Assembly (NCBI GenBank): GCA_963722175.1
Contig: CAVRKA010000002.1
Location: 1 to 64,000 of the forward strand
Direction of reading: 5' to 3'
From: WHSW01 sp963722175
GTDB lineage: Bacteria; Actinomycetota; Thermoleophilia; Solirubrobacterales; 70-9
Length of the DNA stretch: 64,000 nt
Position numbers and translations under genes: made by a program. The number at the start of each line of letters is the position of its first letter. Positions within the stretch are counted from its first letter, which is position 1. Below, piece by piece: positions 35,385 through 43,864 of this stretch. The notes beneath the pieces were generated by a model. It was not told where the DNA came from and did not search any database. It saw nothing but the letters and a program-made list of their open reading frames with translations.

Positions 35385-36749
35385 ATGGACGCAGACGCAG
35401 CGATCGCCGGCTTCGCGGCCGCGCACGGGCTCGCGGTCGAGCCGCAGGCCGAGCTGCGGGCGCTGACCCCGGCGCTGCTGACCGGCAGCGGCGGCTCGGT
35501 CGGGCCGGTGGCAACCGGCGAGCTGGCGCCCGGGCTCGAGGGGAAGCTGCTCGAGCACGTCTTCGCCGACGGTGGCACGCGGCGCGAGTCCGCGATCGTG
35601 CTCACCGAGGTTCCGGAGAGCGTCGCGTTCGTCCCGGCGCTCGTCTGCCGCGACCGCGCCGCGATGGGCGACGACGATCCCGCCCAGCTGCCGGCCGAGA
35701 GCTGGACCGCGACGACGCTGGAGAGCGCGGAGTTCAACCGCCGCTACCACCTGCTGACGCTTGCCGGGCAGGAAGCGGGCTGGGTGCGGGAGCTGTTCAG
35801 TCCGCAGCTGATCGCCTGGCTCGCCGACGAGGCCCCGGCCGGGCTCTCGTTCGAGGTCAACGAGGGTCACCTGACGATCGCGATGCCGGGACCGCTCGCC
35901 GGCGCCGAGCAGGTCGAGGGCCTGTGCGCGGCCGCCGCCGAGCTGACCGCGCGGATCCGCAAGGAGGCCGCGGAGGAGGACCTGAACCCCGACCTGTTCG
36001 ACGAGTCGGCCGAGATCGCGGCGATCGAGAAGGCGATGGCGGAGGTGACCTTCTCGAAGCCGCCGGGAAGCGTGCAGGAGGCGATCGGCGCTTACCGCAA
36101 CGTCGCTTCCAACCGGCCGTACGTGCTGGTGAGCTCGCTCTTCTGGACCGTGCTGATCGCAGCGATCGTCGGCGGCATGATCGCGCTCCTGGAGCCGCTG
36201 GTGGGGATCGTCGCCGGGTTCATCGTCGCCGTCGCGGTGTTCCCGATCGCCCGCCTCGTCTACTCGGCGCGCTACCGCTGGGGGACGGCGTCGGTGAGCC
36301 GGGTCGGGCTCGAGGCCTGGGTGCGCGAGTACGCGCGCAAGCACGAACTCGAGCTCCGCGACCGGTGGCGCTTTCACGCCGACCACCGTCACCTGCCGAT
36401 GCCCGGGTTCGCCGACCACGTGCTCGCCGGACCGCTGCCGGACACGCAGACCGAGGCCCTGCTGGTCTTCTTCGGCGACGCGGCCGAGCTGCGCTCGGAG
36501 GGCGAGGAGATCATGTACATCGCCGACCGGCCGCTCGCCTCGAGCTCGCTGATCGTCCGCGTCCACGACCCGCCGTCGGCCCAGGAGCTGGCGAAGGTGA
36601 AGCTGCCCGAGGAGTACCTGGCCAAGGTCGCCGGCGAGGACCTGCTCGTCTACCGGCCGATCCCCGGCAACCTGATCCGCACCTCCGAGGGCACCGATCG
36701 CTTCCGCAAGCACGCGGGCGAGGTGATCAGGGGGATAATCGGCTCATGA
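35385..36749 (+). CDS. Hypothetical protein with a central double membrane hairpin
   Basis: 454 aa. Residues 1-230 are soluble, 246-292 carry two adjacent hydrophobic spans (LVSSLFWTVLIAAIVGGMIA and VGIVAGFIVAVAVFPIARLV), and 300-454 form a second soluble domain (RYRWGTASVSRVGLEAWVRE, HLPMPGFADHVLAGPLPDTQ). A symmetrical soluble-TM-soluble layout with no known domain. The TACGGT box eight bases upstream suggests leaderless translation, and the stop overlaps the GST gene by ATGA, so the two are co-expressed. Confidence 0.6.
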   Translation: MDADAAIAGFAAAHGLAVEPQAELRALTPALLTGSGGSVGPVATGELAPGLEGKLLEHVFADGGTRRESAIVLTEVPESVAFVPALVCRDRAAMGDDDPAQLPAESWTATTLESAEFNRRYHLLTLAGQEAGWVRELFSPQLIAWLADEAPAGLSFEVNEGHLTIAMPGPLAGAEQVEGLCAAAAELTARIRKEAAEEDLNPDLFDESAEIAAIEKAMAEVTFSKPPGSVQEAIGAYRNVASNRPYVLVSSLFWTVLIAAIVGGMIALLEPLVGIVAGFIVAVAVFPIARLVYSARYRWGTASVSRVGLEAWVREYARKHELELRDRWRFHADHRHLPMPGFADHVLAGPLPDTQTEALLVFFGDAAELRSEGEEIMYIADRPLASSSLIVRVHDPPSAQELAKVKLPEEYLAKVAGEDLLVYRPIPGNLIRTSEGTDRFRKHAGEVIRGIIGS

Positions 36750-37534
36750 CCGGCGACCATCCCGAGGCGACGCTGTACGCGATTCCCGGCTCGCACGCCT
36801 GCGAGGCCGGGGCACTGATGCTCGAGCACAAGGGGATCGACTACCGGCGCAAGGACTTCTGGCCCGGGATGCACTCGATGAGCGTTCGCATGCGGGGCTT
36901 TCCCGGCAAGGGCAAGACGCGGATGCTGGGCGATCAGAAGCCGACCTTCAGCGTCGCGATGGGCGACCGCCTGGGCACCGTGCCGGCCCTGAAGATCGGC
37001 GACGAGCACCTGCAGCCAAACGCGGTGATCGCCCGGCGCCTCGACGAGCTGGTCCCCGAGCCGCCGCTGTTCCCGGCCGACCCCGAGGAGCGCGCGAAGG
37101 TCGAGGAGGCCGAGGCGTGGGCCGACGACCCGTTTCAGATGCTCGCCCGGCGCCTGACGCTGGCCGCGGTCATCCACGGACCCGACGCGCTGTACGACCG
37201 CGGCGGCAAGGGCCGCCTCGGGGCGCTGTTGTGGCACAGCGACCTGGTCCGCCTGCGGGGGACCAAGTTCCTCGCCAAGCGCGTGTTCACCGCCAACGCC
37301 GCCACCGAGCGGGAGATGCTCGATCAGCTGCCCGGAATGCTCGACACGATCGACGGATACATCGCCGACGGCGTGCTCAACGGCGAGCGGCTGAACACCG
37401 CCGACTTCATGATCGCCCCGAGCCTCGCGATCCTCAGCTATCGCAAGGACCTGCGGCCGATGATCGAGTCGCGTCCGGCCGGGAAGCTGGTCGACCGGGT
37501 CTGGGCCGAGCGCGCCGCGCCGGTGCCAACGTAG
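36746..37534 (+). CDS. Glutathione-S-transferase-like protein
   Basis: 262 aa. N-terminal thioredoxin-like domain: LYAIPGSHACEAGALMLEHK with Ser/Cys at the position of the catalytic residue, then TVPALKIGDEHLQPNAVIAR with the cis-Pro and SNAIL-like segment. C-terminal all-helical domain. Actinobacteria lack glutathione in general, so the thiol partner may be mycothiol or another cofactor, or the protein may be non-catalytic. ATGA overlap with the upstream membrane protein gene. Confidence 0.8.
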   Translation: MTGDHPEATLYAIPGSHACEAGALMLEHKGIDYRRKDFWPGMHSMSVRMRGFPGKGKTRMLGDQKPTFSVAMGDRLGTVPALKIGDEHLQPNAVIARRLDELVPEPPLFPADPEERAKVEEAEAWADDPFQMLARRLTLAAVIHGPDALYDRGGKGRLGALLWHSDLVRLRGTKFLAKRVFTANAATEREMLDQLPGMLDTIDGYIADGVLNGERLNTADFMIAPSLAILSYRKDLRPMIESRPAGKLVDRVWAERAAPVPT

Positions 37535-37555
37535 GGCGTTTCCTATCCTCGTCGG

Positions 37556-39373
37556 ATGAGCGACACCGCGACCGCCACCCAGACCGACGACGCGCTCGCC
37601 GATGCGCGCTGGAACCTCGAGCCGCTGGTGGACGACGGCGGCCCCGAGCGGGCGCTCGCGATGCTCGACGAGGCGCAGGAGCGCTCCGAGGCGTTCGCCG
37701 AGCGCTACCGCGGCGCGTTCGCCGAGATCGACGCGGCCGGGCTCGCCGAGGCGATGCGCGAGCTGGAGGGGATATCCGACCTCGCCGGGCGCGCCGGCAC
37801 CTACGCCTCGCTGAAGTTCTCGGTCGACACCGCCTCGCCCGAGGTCGGCGCGCTGATGCAGGACATGCACGAGCGCTCCGCGAAGCTGTCGACGACGCTG
37901 CTGTTCTTCGAGCTCGAGTGGAACGAGCTCGACGACGCGCGCGCGGAGGAGCTGCTCGCCTCGGACGAGCTCGCCTTCTGCGAGCACTACCTGCGGATGG
38001 AGCGCCGCTACCGCCCGCACCAGCTCTCCGAGCCGGAGGAGCGGATCCTCACCGAGACCTCGGTCACCGGACCGGGAGCCTTCTCGCGCCTGTTCACCGA
38101 GCAGACCTCGGCGATCACGGTCGAGCTCGCCGACGCCGAGGAGCCGCTGCAGCTGATGGAGGCGCTCAGCCGGCTGCTCGACCCCAACCGCGACGTGCGG
38201 GCCGAGGCGGCGGGCGCGGTCAGCGCGGCGCTCGAGCCGGGCCTGCGCACCCGCGCCTTCATCTACAACACGCTGATCGCCGACAAGGCGACCAAGGACC
38301 GCCTGCGCTCCTTCGACCACTGGCTGCAGGCCCGCAACCTCGACAACGAGGCAGCCGACGAGTCGGTCGAGGCGCTGATCGAGGCGGTGACCTCGCGCTA
38401 TGAGCTGGCGCGCCGGTGGTACCGGCTGAAGGCGAAGCTGCTCGGGCTCGAGCGGCTGGCCGACTACGACCGCAACGCGCCGCTGCGCGCGGCCGAGCGC
38501 CACGTCCCCTACGACGACGCGCGCGAGCTGGTCCTCGACTGCTACCGGAGCTTCTCGAGCGAGCTCGGCGACGTCGCCGCCGAGTTCTTCACCGGCGACT
38601 ACATCGACGCGCCGCCGGCGCCCGGCAAGCGGGGCGGGGCGTTCTGCTCGTACGCGGTGCCCTCGGCGCACCCCTACGTGATGCTCAACTACACCTCACG
38701 CCCGGGCGACGTGCTGACGATGGCCCACGAGCTCGGCCACGGCGTCCACGCGACGCTCGCGGGACCGCGGGGGATCTTCGAGTTCGGGACCCCGCTGACG
38801 GTCGCCGAGACCGCGTCGATCTTCGGCGAGACGATCGTCCTCGGGCGCCTGCTCGAGCAGGCCGCCGACGACCCGGCCGAGCGGCTGTCCCTGCTCGGCT
38901 CGTCACTCGACGGCGCGGTCGGGGCCGTCTTCCGCCAGGTTGCGATGAACCGGTTCGAGGACCGCGTCCACCGCCGCCGGCGCGAAACGGGCGAGCTCTC
39001 GGTCGACGACTTCGGCGAGACGTGGATCGAGAGCCAGGTGGAGATGCTCGGCGACACGGTCGAGCTCAGCGAGGGGTACAGCGGCTGGTGGTCGTACGTG
39101 CCCCACTTCATCGCCACCCCCGGCTACGTCTACGCCTACTCGTTCGGCCACCTGCTGGCGCTTTCGGTCTACAGCCGCTACGAGCAGGAGGGCGAGAGCT
39201 TCACGGACTCGTATCTCGAGCTGCTGAAGGCCGGCGGCTCGCGCTCGCCGGAGGGGCTGGGTGAGATCGTCGGCGTCGACCTCGCCGACCCCGGCTTCTG
39301 GAACGCCGGCCTCGACCTGATCGAGCGCGAGCTCGAGGCCGCCGAGCGGACCGCGGAGGAAGTCTCGGCGTGA
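37556..39373 (+). CDS. pepF: Oligoendopeptidase F (M3 family)
   Basis: 605 aa cytosolic zinc oligopeptidase. The zinc site is MAHELGHGVHATLAG (HExxH near residue 391) followed by ETASIFGETIV with the third ligand Glu, plus YSGWWSYVPHFIATPGYVYA near the C-terminus, characteristic of M3B. It degrades peptides of roughly 6-20 residues. A TATCCT box six bases before the ATG suggests a leaderless mRNA. The stop overlaps the M14 gene (GTGA), a plausible two-gene peptide-recycling unit. Confidence 0.92.
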   Translation: MSDTATATQTDDALADARWNLEPLVDDGGPERALAMLDEAQERSEAFAERYRGAFAEIDAAGLAEAMRELEGISDLAGRAGTYASLKFSVDTASPEVGALMQDMHERSAKLSTTLLFFELEWNELDDARAEELLASDELAFCEHYLRMERRYRPHQLSEPEERILTETSVTGPGAFSRLFTEQTSAITVELADAEEPLQLMEALSRLLDPNRDVRAEAAGAVSAALEPGLRTRAFIYNTLIADKATKDRLRSFDHWLQARNLDNEAADESVEALIEAVTSRYELARRWYRLKAKLLGLERLADYDRNAPLRAAERHVPYDDARELVLDCYRSFSSELGDVAAEFFTGDYIDAPPAPGKRGGAFCSYAVPSAHPYVMLNYTSRPGDVLTMAHELGHGVHATLAGPRGIFEFGTPLTVAETASIFGETIVLGRLLEQAADDPAERLSLLGSSLDGAVGAVFRQVAMNRFEDRVHRRRRETGELSVDDFGETWIESQVEMLGDTVELSEGYSGWWSYVPHFIATPGYVYAYSFGHLLALSVYSRYEQEGESFTDSYLELLKAGGSRSPEGLGEIVGVDLADPGFWNAGLDLIERELEAAERTAEEVSA

Positions 39374-40038
39374 TCCTCGCCGCGCTTGCCGCGGCGGCGG
39401 TGGTGTTCGGCCACTCGGTGCAGGAGCGCGATCTCGTGGCCCGGGTGCAGGGGGACCCGGGGGCGCGGCGGACAGTCCTGGTCGTGGGTTCGATCCATGG
39501 CGATGAAGGGGAGGGGCATCGGGTGGTGCGCCGGCTGCGACGGCACTACGGGGACCGGCTTCGTGGCGTCGAGCTGTGGACCGTGATGACGGTGAACCCC
39601 GACGGCGCCGCCGCGGGCACGCGCGGCAACGCCCACTCCGTCGACCTGAATCGCAACTTCGCCACCCGCTGGAAGCCGATCCCGCCGTCGAGCGGGTACT
39701 ACTCGGGGCCGAAGCCGTTCTCGGAGCCGGAGACGAAGGCGGTGCGGCGGTTGCTGCGGGGGATCCGCCCCGACGTGACGATCTGGTACCACCAGCCGTT
39801 CGGCCGCACGCTGATCCCGTGCGCGCGCCGCGGGCGCCGGGTGGCGCTGCGCTACGCGCGCCTCTCCGGACTGCCGGCCGACGACTGCTTCCCGACCCCT
39901 CCCGGCGCGGCGACCGGGTGGCAGGACGCGAAGCTGCACGAGAAGGCGTTCGTGGTGGAGTTCGGGGCGGGGCGGCTCGAGCGCAGCGAGGTTCGCCGCC
40001 ATGCCGCAGCCGTCGCCCAGATTGCGGAGCCGGGGTGA
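39370..40038 (+). CDS. M14 zinc carboxypeptidase, murein-peptide-amidase-like
   Basis: 222 aa, GTG start overlapping the pepF stop. Zinc ligands: SIHGDEGEG (HxxE, about residues 41-44) and IWYHQP (later His). Substrate-binding TVNPDGAAAGTRGNAHSVDL, NRNFATRW is typical of M14. Catalytic Glu in AFVVEFGAG near residue 197. It resembles MpaA-type enzymes that trim the diaminopimelate end of muropeptides. The hydrophobic start (ILAALAAAAVVFG) may be a signal or anchor segment. Overlap with an oligoendopeptidase gene supports peptide or wall recycling. Confidence 0.85.
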   Translation: MILAALAAAAVVFGHSVQERDLVARVQGDPGARRTVLVVGSIHGDEGEGHRVVRRLRRHYGDRLRGVELWTVMTVNPDGAAAGTRGNAHSVDLNRNFATRWKPIPPSSGYYSGPKPFSEPETKAVRRLLRGIRPDVTIWYHQPFGRTLIPCARRGRRVALRYARLSGLPADDCFPTPPGAATGWQDAKLHEKAFVVEFGAGRLERSEVRRHAAAVAQIAEPG

Positions 40039-40187
40039 GCGGGCAGGTAGGGGAGGCGGGTTCCCGGGACGAACGTGGGTTAACCCGGACGGGAGGCGGG
40101 TCTACCCATCGTTCGTCCGCTCTGCGCCACCCCTACCCAGCCCCGTCAACCGGCGCTCGCCGCGAGCGCCGTCCCTAGGCTGCGGCC

Positions 40188-41648
40188 ATGCGGTTTCGGG
40201 GGATGGTCGGGCTCGCGCTGGCGCTGGCGGCGCTCGCCGCGCCGGCGCACGCCGACCCGGTCGACGACTCGCTGGTCGAGCAGAGCTGTCGCTCGCTGTA
40301 CGCCGGGACGATGGGCGTGCCCGACGACTACGCGTCCGCATCGCCCGGCGCGTTCCCGGCCGGCTGGCCCGAGGCGCCGGCGGGGCTGCTGCCCGAGACG
40401 GTGCCGATGCGCACCGAGACGACGACCTTCAACCGCCTCTACGAGTTCGTCACCGCCGGCGGGACGATCTACGGCCGCGTCCGCGACAGCGGCGACCCGT
40501 GGCGCGAGGTGCCGATCCCGCTCTGCTTCGCCGGCCGGGTCGCGTCGATCTCGCTCGACGACGACGAGCTGATCGCGCTCGACACAGCGGGGCGGATCTT
40601 CGGGATGGACAACGTGCTCAAGGACCCGGCGTCGTTCAACTGGACGTCGCGCTGGGGGCCGCCGTTCTGGACCGGGCCCGGGTACTCGCTGCCGCTCGAC
40701 CTGCGCGCCTGGTCGTGGTCGGTGCTCTCGAAGGTCGAGGACCACAACTGGACCGATCCGGCCGGCAACCGCACCGCGGTCGGCGACGGCAAGGTCTCGC
40801 ACATCTGGGGGCTGCGCCGGCGCGGGCGGCGGCTCACCTTCTGGGACCCGTGGCTGCCGCTCGACGAGAGCTATGAGATGTGCGGCCCGCACCGGGGCCG
40901 CTTCAGGGCGGTCAACCTCTCGGCCAGCGGCTCGTGGGTGTTCGTGATCGGCCGCCGCGGCGACCTGTTCACGCGCCCCTACGACTTCGACCTCTCCGGC
41001 CACGACGAGTTCTTCATCAACTACTCCTACGAGGACCAGCGCGGCGCCGGCCCCGGGGCGCCGATCCAGCTCCCGGCGGCGCCGTGGACCGAGCAGCCGA
41101 AGATCGACGGCCGGATCACCGACGAGATCTCGATCCACAAGGTCGGCTTCGACATGGCCCACCGGATCCTCCGCGTCGAGGGCCGCCGCGACGGCGAGAC
41201 CGGCTACTGGGAGCGCGACGTCGCCGACCCGCCCTCAGCCGGCTGGAGCTTCCACGCCACCGGCCTGCCGCTCGCCGGCCGGCCGCTTCGCAACCCGCAG
41301 CGCGACACCTCCGCCCGCGGGCTCGGGCGGGGCGAGGACCGCCGCTACGTGATGCACGGCGACGGCGTCAGGGGAGTGCTGCGCAACTTCAACGTCTACT
41401 GCTCACCCGCTCGACTGGTCCTCCGCGACCACGGCGAGCGCCGGCGCATGGTGCTCCATCACGCCGACGCCCTGCGCCAAGCGGCCCGGGGCCGCGGCCT
41501 CGACGACGACCCGCGCGAGCAGTACGCCGCGCTCGAGGGTCCGAAGGGCAAGTTCCAGACCGTCACGGTCCACGCGACCAGCTCGCAGGTCGTGATCGAC
41601 GAGCTCGGCTGGACCTTCGAGTACCGCGGCCCCGCGCGGGGCCGCTAG
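40188..41648 (+). CDS. Secreted protein of unknown function
   Basis: 486 aa with signal peptide MRFRGMVGLALALAALAAPA. Mature part rich in Trp/Tyr/Gly with short motifs recurring every ~45-60 residues (VASISLDDDELIALDTAGRI, GSWVFVIGRRGDLFTRPYDF), suggesting a beta-propeller. Four or five Cys (residues near 28, 112, 234 and 405) may form disulfides. TAGGCT six bases upstream of the ATG suggests leaderless translation. No family recognised. Confidence 0.65.
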   Translation: MRFRGMVGLALALAALAAPAHADPVDDSLVEQSCRSLYAGTMGVPDDYASASPGAFPAGWPEAPAGLLPETVPMRTETTTFNRLYEFVTAGGTIYGRVRDSGDPWREVPIPLCFAGRVASISLDDDELIALDTAGRIFGMDNVLKDPASFNWTSRWGPPFWTGPGYSLPLDLRAWSWSVLSKVEDHNWTDPAGNRTAVGDGKVSHIWGLRRRGRRLTFWDPWLPLDESYEMCGPHRGRFRAVNLSASGSWVFVIGRRGDLFTRPYDFDLSGHDEFFINYSYEDQRGAGPGAPIQLPAAPWTEQPKIDGRITDEISIHKVGFDMAHRILRVEGRRDGETGYWERDVADPPSAGWSFHATGLPLAGRPLRNPQRDTSARGLGRGEDRRYVMHGDGVRGVLRNFNVYCSPARLVLRDHGERRRMVLHHADALRQAARGRGLDDDPREQYAALEGPKGKFQTVTVHATSSQVVIDELGWTFEYRGPARGR

Positions 41649-41666
41649 TCCCGCGTACCCGTCGCC

Positions 41667-41994
41667 TCAGGGCACCTCGACCAGCGTCTCGCAGGTGGAC
41701 GCGGTGTCGATCCCCGAGCCGCCGTTGCAGAGGTCGAGGTTGCTGGCGTCGCCGAAGAGCGCGTCGTCGCCGTCGTCGCCGAACAGCTTGTCCGCGCCGC
41801 CGCCGCCGTGCAGCTCCTCGCTGCCGCTGTTACCGCGCCCCGGCGACGCTGGTGGCGGAGAGGTCGTTCGGGTTCTGCCCGGTGAAGCTTGCGTCCGCGG
41901 CGCCGAGGGATCCGCCGGTGAGCGCCTGGGCTCCACCCGGGAGCAGCAGTGCGCCGGTTACGAGCGCGATCGCGATGCGAGCGCCTTGGTGCAT
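41667..41994 (-). CDS. Small secreted RTX-type calcium-binding protein, one frameshift
   Basis: About 108 aa after joining. Signal peptide MHQGARIAIALVTGALLLPG. Shifted near 41845 in a G-run, the protein continues GRGNSGSEELHGGGGADKLF, GDDGDDALFGDASNLDLCNG, with GGxGxDxLxG-type nonapeptides as in hemolysin-type Ca-binding repeats. Two Cys near the end (DLCNG, ASTCETL) may pair. The unshifted frame stops early, so the G-run error explanation is favoured. Similar repeats recur in the protein at 56119. Confidence 0.6.
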
Positions 41995-42085
41995 GTCCCG
42001 AGGCTCGCATTCGGGCTGCGGAGGCGGTATAGGTGAAACCACCTGATTTTCAGGTGACGGAACGCAGGCGCGCCCGCCGCCCGGG

Positions 42086-43135
42086 TCAACCGGGCCGCGG
42101 AGGCGCGATGAACGTCTCGTCGGTCGGCAGCTTCGCCGCCGCCTCGTCGCTCAGGCCGAGGTTCGTCGCGACGACCTGGCGTGGGTTGGCGGCGAGCCAG
42201 GTGCTGAGGCCGATGTCCTCGTAGGTGCCGCTGTTGAAGGCGAGCAGTATGCGGCAGGGCTCCTCGCCCGTGCTCTCGATGTAGTGGCCGTAGCCCATCG
42301 GGGCGTAGCCGACGTCGCCGGGGCCGAGCTCCACCGTCGCGGCCTTGCCGAGCGAGGCGAACACCGTCATCCGCGCGGAGCCGGCCATCACGTACTGCCA
42401 CTCGTCGGCGTTCGGATGCCAGTGCATCTCGCGGACGGCCCCCGGCTCCAGCTCGAGCATGGCGCCCGTCATCGTGCGCGAGATCGGGAACTCGTGGCTC
42501 GAGGCGACCCGCATCGTGCCGCCGGCGAAGCGCCGCGGCTCGGCCGCCAGCAGGGGGTAGCGGTGGCCCTCGGCGACCGGGCGCTCCGAGGCGGGCGGGG
42601 CATCCGGCGGCACGGGCCCGACCGCCATGTAGACCTCGTGGTCGGGCAGGTCGCCCAGGTCCGCGGGATCCTCGCCGATGCTTGCGGCGACGATCTCGCG
42701 CGGCGTCTGCGCGATCCAGTCGCTGACCGAGAAGGTCGCGTTCTCGGAGAAGTAGCCGTTGTCGAACGCGAGGATGAAGTGGCACTCCTCGTCGCCGAGC
42801 GTCTGGATCATGTGCCCGTAGCCGCGCGGGAAGTACCAGGTGTCGCCGGTGTTGTGGTCCTCGGCCGCCCAGGTCGCGTCGGGGTGCACGAGCGTGGTGC
42901 GCACGCGCCCGCGAACGACGTAGCCCCACTCGGCCGCGTTCGCGTGCCAGTGCAGCTCGCGCATGGCACCGGGCTTCAACCGCATCGAGACCCCGGCGAC
43001 GCCCAGCGACGCCGGGAACTCGACCGCCGACGCCTCGCGCGCCGTGCCGCCCGCCTCCTCACGCGGCTGCTGCTGCTCGAGCGGGAACCGATAGTCGGGC
43101 AGCGGACCGTCGGGCGGCGGCGCGAACTGCGGCAT
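42086..43135 (-). CDS. oxdC: Oxalate decarboxylase (bicupin)
   Basis: 349 aa, two cupin domains. Cupin 1 manganese site: LHWHANAAEW (His62, His64, Glu69) and His108. Cupin 2: MHWHPNADEW (His238, His240, Glu245) and His284. The lid loop SENAT (~130-134) corresponds to the SENST loop of Bacillus OxdC and keeps the catalytic Glu, favouring decarboxylase over oxidase activity. The reaction would be oxalate to formate plus CO2, consuming a proton. The MBL-fold gene lies 3 bp upstream in the same operon. No oxalate transporter is obvious unless the divergent MFS gene at 43865 serves. Confidence 0.9.
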   Translation of the reverse strand: MPQFAPPPDGPLPDYRFPLEQQQPREEAGGTAREASAVEFPASLGVAGVSMRLKPGAMRELHWHANAAEWGYVVRGRVRTTLVHPDATWAAEDHNTGDTWYFPRGYGHMIQTLGDEECHFILAFDNGYFSENATFSVSDWIAQTPREIVAASIGEDPADLGDLPDHEVYMAVGPVPPDAPPASERPVAEGHRYPLLAAEPRRFAGGTMRVASSHEFPISRTMTGAMLELEPGAVREMHWHPNADEWQYVMAGSARMTVFASLGKAATVELGPGDVGYAPMGYGHYIESTGEEPCRILLAFNSGTYEDIGLSTWLAANPRQVVATNLGLSDEAAAKLPTDETFIAPPRPG

Positions 43136-43138
43136 CCG

Positions 43139-43804
43139 CTAGCTCGCCCTTGCGATCGCCGCGTCCATCGCAGCGCCCGGGTCCTCGACCACCTTGCCGT
43201 GGCCCGGAGCGAGCCGCTTCGGGTCCATCGCGCGCAGCGCCTTCGCGGTCTCGAGCGCGGTCGGCTTGTGCCAGGTCGCCATCGCCGGCAGCGGGAAGCG
43301 CCAGTTCGCCTTCGCGCAGGTCGCGACCCCGCCCAGGCTCGAGTAGCTGTCGGCGCAGAACAGGGTGCCGTCGCGATGGTCGAGGAAGGCGAGCTGGCCC
43401 GGGGTGTGGCCGGGCGCCGCGATCGCCTCCAGGGAGCCGATCCGGTCGCCGGCGGCGAGCTTGCGGGTCGGCTTCGTCTCCGTCCCGGGGTAGCCGCCGC
43501 GGAGCTTGTCCTGCGGCTCGTCGGGCTCGAGGCTCATGTCCTTGTCCAGCAGGCGCGCCTCGCGGGCGCCGATGATCACCTCGGCGCGCGGGACCGCCTC
43601 GTGCAGCTTGTCGAGCGAGCCGACGTGGTCCTGGTGGGCGTGGGTGAGGAGGATGCGGGTGATCGACAGCCCGTGTTCCTCCGCGCCGGCCAGGATTGCC
43701 GGCGCCGAGCCGGGGATCATCGTGTCGATGACCGTCAGGCCGCCTTCATCTTCGACCAGGTAGCTGTTGAAGAAGCCGAACCGGCTTACCCGTGAGAACG
43801 GCAC
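43139..43804 (-). CDS. Metallo-beta-lactamase-fold hydrolase
   Basis: 221 aa. Metal motif THAHQDH (residues 54-60), second His at APGHTPGQ, Asp at FCADSY and final His at LAPGHGK. This is the binuclear zinc MBL fold of the glyoxalase-II/SoxH-like kind. GTG start preceded by TAAGAT at six bases, suggesting leaderless translation. Shares an operon with oxalate decarboxylase, with a 3-bp gap; the divergent MFS start is 60 bp away. Substrate unknown. Confidence 0.88.
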   Translation of the reverse strand: MPFSRVSRFGFFNSYLVEDEGGLTVIDTMIPGSAPAILAGAEEHGLSITRILLTHAHQDHVGSLDKLHEAVPRAEVIIGAREARLLDKDMSLEPDEPQDKLRGGYPGTETKPTRKLAAGDRIGSLEAIAAPGHTPGQLAFLDHRDGTLFCADSYSSLGGVATCAKANWRFPLPAMATWHKPTALETAKALRAMDPKRLAPGHGKVVEDPGAAMDAAIARAS

Positions 43805-43864
43805 CGCCCGATCTTAGACCGCAAACCGTTTTCGGCCCCGGAGGCGGGGTAGCCCCCGATCAGC